This document shows positions 42,645 through 49,926 of a stretch of 64,000 nucleotides of DNA, piece after piece. The stretch comes from Streptomyces flaveolus (GTDB taxonomy: Bacteria > Actinomycetota > Actinomycetes > Streptomycetales > Streptomycetaceae). The notes beneath the pieces are model-generated. The model was not told the DNA's origin and ran no database searches. It saw only the letters and a program-made list of their open reading frames with translations. Position 1 is the first letter of the stretch; the number at the start of each line of letters is the position of its first letter. The stretch covers positions 51,396 through 115,395 of the forward strand of contig NZ_BMRV01000020.1 of NCBI RefSeq assembly GCF_014648815.1, in the 5' to 3' direction. A program made the translations under genes and the position numbers.

Positions 42645-44690
42645 TTGTCCACGCCCGTCCACGACGACCCTCTGTCCCGCGAGCGCGCCCATCTCACCGC
42701 GTCCCGTTCCGCGCTGCGGGCCATGCGGGAGGACGTCGAGTCCCTCGACATCACCGACGTCACCGCGAACTGGGTCAACGCCGCCGTCCTGCAGAACCAG
42801 ATCGAGGACCGCATCAAGGCGCTCGCCGACCTCAGCGACACCCCGCTGTTCTTCGGCCGGCTCGACTACCTGCACGCGCCGGGGGCGGAGCAGGCCGAGG
42901 GCGCGGAGGGTGAGCGCTTCTACATCGGGCGCCGGCACGTGCACGACGCGGACGGCGACCCGATGGTGATCGACTGGCGTGCGCCGGTCTCGCAGCCGTT
43001 CTACCGGGCGTCGAAGAAGGACCCGCTGGACGTCGGGCTGCGCCGCCGCTTCGGGTACACCGGCGGGGACCTCACGGCGTACGAGGACGAGCACCTGTCC
43101 GACCCGGCCGAGGCGGCGACCACCAGCAAGCTGCTCCAGCAGGAGATCGAGCGGCCCCGTGTCGGCCCGATGCGGGACATCGTGGCGACCATCCAGCCCG
43201 AGCAGGACGAGATCGTGCGCGCCGGGCTCGCCGGGTCGGTCTGCGTGCAGGGCGGCCCGGGCACCGGCAAGACCGCCGTCGGTCTGCACCGGGTCGCCTA
43301 CCTCCTGTACGCCCACCGCGAGCGGCTCGCCCGCACCGGCACGCTCGTCATCGGGCCGAACAAGTCCTTCCTGCACTACATCGAGCAAGTCCTGCCCGCG
43401 CTCGGCGAGCTGACGGTCCGGCAGGCCACCGTCGACGACCTGGTCGCGCACGTCGAGGTGCGCGGCACGGACGACGCCACGGCGGCGGTGATCAAGGGTG
43501 ACGCGCGGATGGCGGAGGTGCTGCGCAGGGCCCTGTACTCGCACGTCACGCTGCCCACGGAGGGGATCGTGGTCGTGCGCGGCTCGCGCCGCTGGCGGGT
43601 GGCGGCGTACGAGCTGGAGGAGATCGTCCGCGAGCTGCTCGCCCGCGACATCCGCTACGGCGCCGCCCGCGAGGCCCTTCCGCAGCGCGTCGCGCACGCC
43701 GTGCTGGTGCAGATGGAGCGGGCGGGCGAGGCGCCGGACGACCGGGTGCAGAACGCGGTGGCGCGCAACGCCGCGGTGAAGGCTGCGGTCAAGGCCGTCT
43801 GGCCGCAGGTCGACCCGGCGAAGCTGGTACTGCGCCTGCTCACGGACGCGGACTTCCTGGCCGAGCACGCCGAGGGCGTCCTCACCGAGGACGAGCAGAA
43901 GGCGATCCTGTGGGTGAAGCCGGCCCGGTCGGTGAAGTCCGCCAGGTGGGCACCGGCCGACGCGGTGCTGATCGACGAGGCGACCGACCTGATCGAGCGC
44001 ACCCACTCCCTCGGGCACGTGGTCCTCGACGAGGCGCAGGACCTGTCCCCCATGCAGTACCGCGCGGTGGGCCGGCGCTGCACCACCGGCTCGGCGACCG
44101 TCCTCGGCGACCTGGCGCAGGGCACCACGCCCTGGGCGACGCGGAGCTGGGAGGAGGCGCTGGCCCACCTGGGCAAGGGCGAGGCGGTGATCGAGGAGCT
44201 GACCGCCGGTTTCCGCGTGCCGACGGACGTCATCACGTACGCCTCGCGGCTGCTGCCGTACATCGCGCCCGGTCTGACGCCGGTGGCGTCGATCCGTGAG
44301 AACCCGGGCTTCTTCGAGATCCGCGCGGCCGCGGGCGGTACGGCAGACGTGGTGGCGGCGTGCCGCGAGCTGCTGTCCCGGGAGGGCTCGGTCGGCCTGA
44401 TCGCCGCCGACGCGCGCGTGCCGGAGCTGGCGGACGCGCTCACCGCCGCGGGGATCGGCCACCTCGGCCCGGGCGAGGAGACGACGCGGGCCACCCGCCT
44501 GACCCTGGTCCCGGCGTCACTGGCCAAGGGCCTGGAGTACGACTACGTGGTCCTGGACGAGCCGCAGGCCGTGGTCGACGGCGAGCCCGACGAACGCACG
44601 GGTCTGCGCCGCCTGTACGTCTGCCTGACCCGAGCGGTCTCGGGCCTCCTGGTGACCCACGCGACGACACTCCCGCCGCAACTGGCCTAG
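42645..44690 (+). CDS. HelD/HelR-like RNA polymerase recycling ATPase, TTG start
   Basis: 681 residues from TTG 42645; GGAGG lies 7 bases upstream. It is a superfamily-1 UvrD-like protein: an N-terminal coiled coil (about 10-65) that in HelD enters the secondary channel of RNA polymerase, Walker A GGPGTGKT with K209, an inserted domain (about 300-430), and motif II DEAQD starting at D462. Actinobacterial HelD/HelR proteins remove stalled RNA polymerase from DNA, and some protect it from rifamycins. Compared with class II members of about 735 residues it is a little short. Confidence 0.85.
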   Translation: MSTPVHDDPLSRERAHLTASRSALRAMREDVESLDITDVTANWVNAAVLQNQIEDRIKALADLSDTPLFFGRLDYLHAPGAEQAEGAEGERFYIGRRHVHDADGDPMVIDWRAPVSQPFYRASKKDPLDVGLRRRFGYTGGDLTAYEDEHLSDPAEAATTSKLLQQEIERPRVGPMRDIVATIQPEQDEIVRAGLAGSVCVQGGPGTGKTAVGLHRVAYLLYAHRERLARTGTLVIGPNKSFLHYIEQVLPALGELTVRQATVDDLVAHVEVRGTDDATAAVIKGDARMAEVLRRALYSHVTLPTEGIVVVRGSRRWRVAAYELEEIVRELLARDIRYGAAREALPQRVAHAVLVQMERAGEAPDDRVQNAVARNAAVKAAVKAVWPQVDPAKLVLRLLTDADFLAEHAEGVLTEDEQKAILWVKPARSVKSARWAPADAVLIDEATDLIERTHSLGHVVLDEAQDLSPMQYRAVGRRCTTGSATVLGDLAQGTTPWATRSWEEALAHLGKGEAVIEELTAGFRVPTDVITYASRLLPYIAPGLTPVASIRENPGFFEIRAAAGGTADVVAACRELLSREGSVGLIAADARVPELADALTAAGIGHLGPGEETTRATRLTLVPASLAKGLEYDYVVLDEPQAVVDGEPDERTGLRRLYVCLTRAVSGLLVTHATTLPPQLA

Positions 44691-44720
44691 CTGCGGACAG
44701 TCGCACGCCACGCCCCCGTA

Positions 44721-44764
44721 GCCGCGGGCAGTCGTGCCGCTGGGGCGGCACGACTGCCCGCGGC
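44721..44764. repeat. Perfect 20-bp hairpin element between helD-like gene and cutC
   Basis: GCCGCGGGCAGTCGTGCCGC (44721-44740) and GCGGCACGACTGCCCGCGGC (44745-44764) are exact complements with a 4-base TGGG loop. A degenerate half copy (CTGCGGACAGTCGCACGCC) precedes at about 44694. Between two converging genes it would end transcription both ways. I recall similar GGGCAGTCGTGCCGC hairpins dispersed in Streptomyces genomes. Confidence 0.75.
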
Positions 44765-44836
44765 GATGCGGGTGCGGCTGCGGCTGCGGCTGCGCGGACA
44801 CTCGGGCGCGGCCGCGGTTCGGGTACGCCGATGCGG

Positions 44837-45526
44837 CTACCCGCCCAGTACCCGCCGCCACTCCCCCACCGCGTCCGCCGACACCGGCCCGTCCCACCCG
44901 GAGGGCCTCGCCGCGCCGCCGATGTGGAAGCCGTCGATGCCCGCGTCCAGCAGCGTCGGCACGTGCTCCAGCCTCAGCCCGCCCCCCACCAGAAGCTGCT
45001 GCTCGTACCCCGGCTCCCCCCGCCGCCGCGCCTCCGCGAGCAGCGTCGGAAGACCTTCGCCGACGCCCCCCGCCGCGCCGGCCGTCAGATACGTGTCCAG
45101 CCCGGGGAAGTCGGCCAGGTGCTTGCGCACCGCGTCCCGGTTGGCGGCCCGGTCGATGGCACGGTGGAACGTCCACCGGCATCCCTCCAGCGCCCCGGCG
45201 ACCCGCTCCACCGCCCGCAGGTCCACGTCACCGTCCGCGTCGAGGAACCCGAGCACGAACTGGTCCGCCCCGGCCCCCCGCATCTCCCCGGCGATCCCCA
45301 CCAGCCGCTCGACGTCCCCGGCGGCGAACCCGTCCGCCAGCCGCAGCATCACCCGCATGTCGATGTCGACGGCGGCGCGGATCGCGGCGACGGTCCCGGT
45401 CGACGGGGTGAGTCCGTCGGCCGCCATGTCGGTGACCAGTTCGAGGCGATCCGCGCCTCCGGCCTGGGCGGCGACCGCGTCCTCGACGTCGAGGGCGATC
45501 ACCTCCAGGACTGCACGCTTGCTCAT
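44837..45526 (-). CDS. cutC: CutC-family TIM-barrel protein
   Basis: 229 residues. VLEVIALDVEDAVAAQAGGA and DRLELVTDMAADGLTPS open the barrel; TFHRAIDRAANRDAV and LVGGGLRLEHVPTLLDAGI are further CutC signatures. The name comes from copper tolerance in E. coli, but the biochemical role is disputed. A DasR-like box 52-67 bases before the start suggests control by amino sugars, and a muramic-acid gene set lies 3 kb away. So a part in amino-sugar metabolism is a reasonable alternative. Confidence 0.9.
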   Translation of the reverse strand: MSKRAVLEVIALDVEDAVAAQAGGADRLELVTDMAADGLTPSTGTVAAIRAAVDIDMRVMLRLADGFAAGDVERLVGIAGEMRGAGADQFVLGFLDADGDVDLRAVERVAGALEGCRWTFHRAIDRAANRDAVRKHLADFPGLDTYLTAGAAGGVGEGLPTLLAEARRRGEPGYEQQLLVGGGLRLEHVPTLLDAGIDGFHIGGAARPSGWDGPVSADAVGEWRRVLGG

Positions 45527-45577
45527 GGGACCCCATTCGTCGGGCTTCGTCGGGCTTGCTCGGCTGTCCGGACCGCT

Positions 45578-45593
45578 ACAGGTCTAGTCCAAT
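45578..45593. promoter_or_regulatory. DasR-responsive element (dre)-like site
   Basis: ACAGGTCTAGTCCAAT matches the dre consensus ACTGGTCTAGACCACT at 13 of 16 positions, including the core GGTCTAG-CCA. It lies 52 bases upstream of cutC, a position suited to repression by the GntR-type regulator DasR, whose ligand is glucosamine-6-phosphate. Confidence 0.65.
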
Positions 45594-45651
45594 TCAAGCG
45601 TACGCCCCGACAGCGTGCCAGAGGGTCCCCGCACCTCGGGCCCGCCGCCGC

Positions 45652-46335
45652 TCAGTCGCCGAAGATGTTCAGCTCCGCCGCCTCGACCCCGGCGAGCTCG
45701 TACCCGGCCCCGGCGTCCACCGGCCGCCCCGCGTACAGGCGCACCAGCGTCGGCGCGTCACCGATGAACCGCCCCGGCGGCCGCTCGCCGCTCACCTCGC
45801 CCAGCTTCAGCGGCTCGTCCACGTCGTCGAGGTCGGCGTGCAGCGGAACGTGCCCGAGGTCCCGCGTGACCGTGGTCAGCAGCGTGAGCGCGTCCGGCAG
45901 CCCCCGCCCCGCGTACGCCCCCGGCTCGCCGAAGGCCACCCGCACATCGCCCGCGTGCACCCACTCGCCCAGCGCGACCCGGTCCAGGACACCACCCGCA
46001 CGGCCGATCACCGGCCCGGCCTCGGTCATGCCGCGTTCCAGCTCGTCGACGATCCGGGCGTTCGGCCAGTCGGCGCGCTCGGCGATGTCCCGGTCGTTGG
46101 ACGCGGGTGAGAAGACGCCCTTCTCGAAGCGGCTCTCCACCACCCGCATCAGCGCGGACGAGCAGTGCGCCAGCACGTCCCGCACGGTCCAGCCCGGACA
46201 CGCCTCCACCGGCAGCGCGAAGTCACCGTCCGCCCGGGACCGCAGCAGCGGCACCAGTTCGTCCCGTTCGATGGTCAGCAGCCGCCCGGGCAGCTCGGGG
46301 TCGCGTACCTCGTGTACATCAGCAGGAGTCGTCAT
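45652..46335 (-). CDS. Maleylpyruvate isomerase-family protein (mycothiol-dependent type)
   Basis: 227 residues from ATG 46335. The N-terminal MDMPI/DinB bundle carries the metal ligands in PGWTVRDVLAHCSSAL and in GEWVHAGDVRVAFG; a small C-terminal SCP2-like part follows. Relatives use mycothiol in isomerisation or detoxification. A TAGCGT -10 is 7 bases before the start, so the start is firm. It is divergent from the HD-domain gene across only 46 bp. Confidence 0.85.
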   Translation of the reverse strand: MTTPADVHEVRDPELPGRLLTIERDELVPLLRSRADGDFALPVEACPGWTVRDVLAHCSSALMRVVESRFEKGVFSPASNDRDIAERADWPNARIVDELERGMTEAGPVIGRAGGVLDRVALGEWVHAGDVRVAFGEPGAYAGRGLPDALTLLTTVTRDLGHVPLHADLDDVDEPLKLGEVSGERPPGRFIGDAPTLVRLYAGRPVDAGAGYELAGVEAAELNIFGD

Positions 46336-46342
46336 GGCCTCC

Positions 46343-46348
46343 ACGCTA
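46343..46348 (-). promoter_or_regulatory. -10 hexamer TAGCGT, leaderless
   Basis: TAGCGT on the minus strand is 7 bases before ATG 46335. Confidence 0.6.
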
Positions 46349-46369
46349 GGGCCGGCGGACCGGTCGCGG

Positions 46370-46375
46370 GAGAAT
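46370..46375 (+). promoter_or_regulatory. -10-like GAGAAT before the HD-domain gene
   Basis: GAGAAT is 6 bases before ATG 46382. Confidence 0.4.
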
Positions 46376-46381
46376 GAGGGC

Positions 46382-47044
46382 ATGGCCGATCTCGACGCCC
46401 TCCGCGCCCGCTTCGCTCGCGCCCTGAACGGAGCCCGGGGCTCCGACGCCGGGCCGGACCCGGTGCCGTACGCCGACAACCTGCTCGCCCGCTGGCAGGA
46501 GCCCCAGCGCCGCTACCACACGCTCGCCCACCTCACCGCGGTCCTCGACCGCGTCGACGAGCTGGAGCAGTACGCGCACGACCCGGACGCCGTACGGCTG
46601 GCCGCCTGGTTCCACGACGCCGTGTACCTGCCCGAGCGGTCCGAGAACGAGGAGCGGTCGGCGCGCCTGGCCGAACGGGCGCTGCCCGAGGCCGGCGTGC
46701 CGGCGGAGAGGACCGCGGAGGTGGCCCGGCTGGTGCGGCTCACCGTCGCGCACGACCCCGCCGACGACGACCGCGACGGCCAGGTGCTGTGCGACGCCGA
46801 CCTGGCGGTCCTCGCCTCGCCCCCGTCGGCGTACGCCGCCTACACGGCCGCCGTCCGCGAGGAGTACCACTTCGTGCCGAACGACGCCTTCCGCGAGGGG
46901 CGCGCCGCGATCCTGCGTCAACTGCTCGGCCTGCCCCGGCTGTTCCGCACGCCGTACGGGCAGCGGGAGTGGGAGGCGACCGCCCGCTACAACCTCACCG
47001 GCGAGCTGGAAATGCTGTCGCCCGGCGGTGACCCGGCCCCGTAA
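46382..47044 (+). CDS. HD-domain phosphohydrolase
   Basis: 220 residues. The HD-type metal site is spelled by H in RRYHTLAHL, HD in AAWFHDAVYLP and D in LCDADLAVLAS. It is the small predicted metal-dependent HD family of actinomycetes, probably acting on a nucleotide or other phosphate ester in the cytoplasm. The following fusion gene starts 10 bases beyond the stop, its -10 overlapping this stop codon. Confidence 0.85.
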   Translation: MADLDALRARFARALNGARGSDAGPDPVPYADNLLARWQEPQRRYHTLAHLTAVLDRVDELEQYAHDPDAVRLAAWFHDAVYLPERSENEERSARLAERALPEAGVPAERTAEVARLVRLTVAHDPADDDRDGQVLCDADLAVLASPPSAYAAYTAAVREEYHFVPNDAFREGRAAILRQLLGLPRLFRTPYGQREWEATARYNLTGELEMLSPGGDPAP

Positions 47045-47047
47045 CGT
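47042..47047 (+). promoter_or_regulatory. -10 hexamer TAACGT overlapping the HD-gene stop
   Basis: TAACGT is 7 bases before ATG 47055; its TAA is also the stop codon of the HD gene. Confidence 0.55.
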
Positions 47048-47054
47048 GCCCCGC

Positions 47055-48134
47055 ATGCGGACCATGGGCGGGGATCAGGTGGAAGAGGCGGTGGCGGGCG
47101 CGGTGGCGCTGCTGCGCACGGCGACGGACCGGGACTGGGAGGCGGTACGGGCCGGGCGGCTGGAGTGGAGCTGCCGGGAGACGGCGGAGCACATCGCCTC
47201 GGACCTCATCGCGTACGCCGGGCAGCTGGCGGGACGCGCGATGGAAGCCTGGGTGCCCTTCGAGATCACCTTCGACGAGGGCACCGACAACGAGGGCGTC
47301 CTCCAGGTGATCGAGACGACGAGCGCGCTGCTCGCCGCCACCGTCCGCACCACCCCGCGCGAGGTCCGCGCCTTCCACTCGTACCCGTTCCGCAGCGCGA
47401 ACCGCGAGGGCTTCGCCGCGATGGGGGTCACCGAAGTGCTGGTGCACACGCACGACATCGCCGAAGGGCTGGGCCTGACGTACGAGCCGCCCGCCGCACT
47501 GTGCGAGGACGTGCTGACCCGGATCTTCCCGCACGTCCTGCCCGGCCCCGACCACTGGCGCACCCTGCTGTGGGCCACCGGCCGCGGCGAGCTTCCCGGA
47601 CGCGCCCCGCTCGACGCGTGGCGCTGGAACAACAACCTCGTGATCCCCGCCGGACGCCTCACCCTCCAGGGCGTCACCCCCGCTGCCGCCGCCGACCTGG
47701 CCGCGGGCGGCGACGGCGGGTTCGTGTGGGTCGACGGCGGGCCGTACCAGGGCACGCGGGACGCCGCCGGGATGCTGCTGAAGGCGTACGAGGCGGGCGT
47801 ACACCGGCCGGAGTGGGGCGTGTTCACGCTCGTGCGCACGCAGGACGGGCGCGCGGTCGGCGGCATGGGCTTCCACGGCGCGCCCGACGAGGACGGCCGG
47901 GTGGAGATCGGCTACGACCTCGCCGAGGCCGCGCGGGGCCACGGATACGCCACCGAGGGTCTGCGCGCGCTGTCCGCCTGGGCGTTGGAGCGCGACGAGG
48001 TGACGTCGGTGTTCGCGACGACGGAGCCCGGCAACCTGCCGTCCCAGGCCGTCATCGCGCGCGCCGGTTTCACCCGGGTCGCGGGGGAGGACGAGGAGCA
48101 GTTCGCCTACGAGCTGCGGGGCTCGCGCCCCTGA
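47055..48134 (+). CDS. DinB/MDMPI domain fused to GNAT acetyltransferase
   Basis: 359 residues from ATG 47055. Residues 1-210 are a maleylpyruvate-isomerase-like bundle with LEWSCRETAEHIASDLI and VLVHTHDIAEGLGL as metal-site segments. Residues 225-355 are a GNAT acetyltransferase of the RimJ-like class, with the acetyl-CoA loop EAARGHGYATEGLRAL and the VIARAGFTRVAGEDEEQFAY end. The fusion suggests a thiol-handling or detoxifying first domain and N- or O-acylation by the second. The last 28 bases overlap the convergent DUF4031 gene. Confidence 0.85.
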   Translation: MRTMGGDQVEEAVAGAVALLRTATDRDWEAVRAGRLEWSCRETAEHIASDLIAYAGQLAGRAMEAWVPFEITFDEGTDNEGVLQVIETTSALLAATVRTTPREVRAFHSYPFRSANREGFAAMGVTEVLVHTHDIAEGLGLTYEPPAALCEDVLTRIFPHVLPGPDHWRTLLWATGRGELPGRAPLDAWRWNNNLVIPAGRLTLQGVTPAAAADLAAGGDGGFVWVDGGPYQGTRDAAGMLLKAYEAGVHRPEWGVFTLVRTQDGRAVGGMGFHGAPDEDGRVEIGYDLAEAARGHGYATEGLRALSAWALERDEVTSVFATTEPGNLPSQAVIARAGFTRVAGEDEEQFAYELRGSRP

Positions 48135-48394
48135 CCGGCGCCCTTGCGCCGCCGCAGCCCCGCCCCGTGCAGCAGCCGCACCACCTCGCGGCTGCTGACC
48201 TCCAGGGCGCCGGCGGACACGGCGTCCGCGTACCGGTGGGCGGGGAGGTCGTAGTGGTCGCGTTCGAAGGCGCGGCGCGGCACGCCCAGGGTCTCGGCGA
48301 ACGCGTGCAGTTCGGCGTAGGAGACGTCGCTGACGAGGTGCGACCACATGCGGCCGTGGCCCGGCCAGGTCGGCGGATCGATGTAGAGGGTCAC
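48107..48394 (-). CDS. DUF4031 protein
   Basis: 95 residues from GTG 48394. The family pattern is clear: LYIDPPTWPGHGRMWSHLVS followed by HAFAETLGVPRRAFERDHYD. Members are short soluble proteins with a possible nuclease-like fold; the function is unknown. It follows the zinc-motif protein gene by 10 bases, forming a two-gene operon. Confidence 0.88.
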   Translation of the reverse strand: MTLYIDPPTWPGHGRMWSHLVSDVSYAELHAFAETLGVPRRAFERDHYDLPAHRYADAVSAGALEVSSREVVRLLHGAGLRRRKGAGQGREPRSS

Positions 48395-48404
48395 CGGGGC
48401 GTCC

Positions 48405-48788
48405 TCACGACGACTGCGTGCCGCCCGTGGCGGCGCCCAGCGAGCCGACCGCCGCGACCTTCACGCCGGCCTTGCCGCACACCCAGTGCGGGTCCGGGCC
48501 GAGTTCCGGTTCGACGTCCAGCGCGTGCGGGTCGCCGGAGCCGCACACCGGGCACAGCGGCCAGCGGCCGTACCGCTCCAGCAGGGCGTCCTGGACGTCC
48601 TGCGCGACCAGCCCGGCCACGAACTGAGCGCCCTCGGGCCACTGCTCGACCCACCAGCGCCGCTGCACGACGGACTCCTCGACGAGCGACACGACGTCGG
48701 CCTCGGCCACCTGGCCCGCCACCAGGTCGGCGAGCACGAGGGCGCGTGCGGCGTGGAGGGCCTGCTCCAGGGGGCTGATGGGGTCCAT
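48405..48788 (-). CDS. Hypothetical protein with C-terminal zinc-type motif
   Basis: 127 residues from ATG 48788. Mostly helical with EQALHAARALVLADLVAGQV and a tryptophan pair in QRRWWVEQWPEG. The C-terminal part has CPVCGSGDPHALDVEPE and a later WVCGKAG, which together look like a zinc ribbon with spread ligands. No family name is known to me. A CACAAT -10 lies 6 bases before the start. It heads an operon with the DUF4031 gene, and is divergent from the RpiR gene. Confidence 0.75.
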   Translation of the reverse strand: MDPISPLEQALHAARALVLADLVAGQVAEADVVSLVEESVVQRRWWVEQWPEGAQFVAGLVAQDVQDALLERYGRWPLCPVCGSGDPHALDVEPELGPDPHWVCGKAGVKVAAVGSLGAATGGTQSS

Positions 48789-48794
48789 GCCCCC

Positions 48795-48800
48795 ATTGTG
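48795..48800 (-). promoter_or_regulatory. -10-like CACAAT, leaderless
   Basis: CACAAT on the minus strand is 6 bases before ATG 48788. Confidence 0.45.
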
Positions 48801-48826
48801 CGCACTCTTGACCCGGGGACCGAAAC

Positions 48827-48839
48827 GAAAATATCTTTC
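48827..48839. promoter_or_regulatory. RpiR operator, site 1
   Basis: GAAAATATCTTTC has GAAA and TTTC half-sites five bases apart, in the divergent promoter region just before the RpiR start. Confidence 0.55.
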
Positions 48840-48843
48840 ATGA

Positions 48844-49797
48844 GTGACCGATGAAGTGAAGGAAACTTTCGCGAGTGCGCCCGGCGGCCGTCGCGCCACC
48901 GGAGGCGGGAGCGCGCCGCCCGCGCCCGCCGCCCTCGCGGCCAAGGTGCGCACGCTGGCGCCGTCGATGACCCGCTCCATGCAGCGGGTCGCCGAGGCCG
49001 TCGCGGGCGACCCGGCCGGCTGCGCGGCCCTCACGGTCACCGGCCTCGCCGAGCTCACCGGCACCAGCGAGGCCACCGTCGTACGCACCGCCCGCCTGCT
49101 CGGCTACCCCGGCTACCGCGATCTGCGCCTCGCGCTCGCCGGGCTCGCCGCGCAGCAGCAGTCGGGGCGCGCACCCGCCATCACGACGGACATCGCGGTC
49201 GACGACCCGATCGCCGACGTCGTCGCCAAGCTGGCCTACGACGAGCAGCAGACCCTCGCCGACACCGCCGCCGGACTCGACACCGTCCAGCTCGGCGCGG
49301 CCGTCGCCGCACTGGCCGCCGCCCGCCGCACCGACGTGTACGGCATTGGCGCCTCCGGGCTGGTCGCCCAGGATCTCACCCAGAAACTCCTGCGCATAGG
49401 GCTGATAGCCCACGCCCCGAGCGACCCACACCTCGCCGTCACCAACGCGGTGCAGCTGCGCGCCGGGGACGTCGCCCTCGCCATCACCCACTCCGGGTCG
49501 ACCGGGGACGTCATCGAGCCGCTGCGCGTCGCCTTCGAACGCGGGGCGACGACCGTCGCGATCACCGGCCGCCCCGACAGTCCCGTCACGCAGTACGCCG
49601 ACCACGTGCTGACCACGTCCACGGCGCGGGAGAGCGAGTTGCGGCCGGCGGCGATGTCGTCGCGGACCAGTCAGTTGCTGGTGGTGGACTGCCTGTTCGT
49701 GGGGGTGGCGCAGCGGACGTACGAATCGGCTGCGCCGGCTCTGGCGGCGTCCTACGAGGCGTTGGCCCATCGGCACGGTTCGCGCGGTAGACCGTAG
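48844..49797 (+). CDS. RpiR/MurR-family repressor with SIS domain
   Basis: 317 residues from GTG 48844. The helix-turn-helix is at about residues 40-110 (LTVTGLAELTGTSEATVVRT). The SIS sugar-phosphate domain follows at about 120-270 (VYGIGASGLVAQDL, ITHSGSTGDVIEPL). The adjoining murQ and PTS genes make N-acetylmuramic acid 6-phosphate its likely ligand. The second operator lies within its first codons, which indicates autorepression. Confidence 0.9.
   Translation: MTDEVKETFASAPGGRRATGGGSAPPAPAALAAKVRTLAPSMTRSMQRVAEAVAGDPAGCAALTVTGLAELTGTSEATVVRTARLLGYPGYRDLRLALAGLAAQQQSGRAPAITTDIAVDDPIADVVAKLAYDEQQTLADTAAGLDTVQLGAAVAALAAARRTDVYGIGASGLVAQDLTQKLLRIGLIAHAPSDPHLAVTNAVQLRAGDVALAITHSGSTGDVIEPLRVAFERGATTVAITGRPDSPVTQYADHVLTTSTARESELRPAAMSSRTSQLLVVDCLFVGVAQRTYESAAPALAASYEALAHRHGSRGRP
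48858..48870. promoter_or_regulatory. RpiR operator, site 2, inside the coding start
   Basis: GAAGGAAACTTTC has a GAAA/TTTC-type core and lies in codons 5-9. Its centre is 31 bp (about three turns) from site 1. Confidence 0.55.
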
Positions 49798-49806
49798 AGC
49801 TTGATC

Positions 49807-49887
49807 GTCGTGGGCGGCCGGCGGCCGAGTGTGGCTGGTCGCGCCCACGCGGCGGAGCCGCACATCGATACAGCCCCGCGCCCCTTG
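49807..49887 (-). repeat. Dispersed Streptomyces intergenic repeat, copy 2
   Basis: The inverse of the element at 25248-25327: on the minus strand it reads AAGGGGCGCGGGGCTGTATC, then TGCGGCTCCGCCGCGTGGG and CGACCAGCCAC. It sits between the RpiR gene and murQ, adding about 80 bases to that gap. Confidence 0.75.
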
Positions 49888-49926
49888 GTTAGTACACCGA
49901 CCGAAGTTGAAAAGGGCCGTTCTCTC

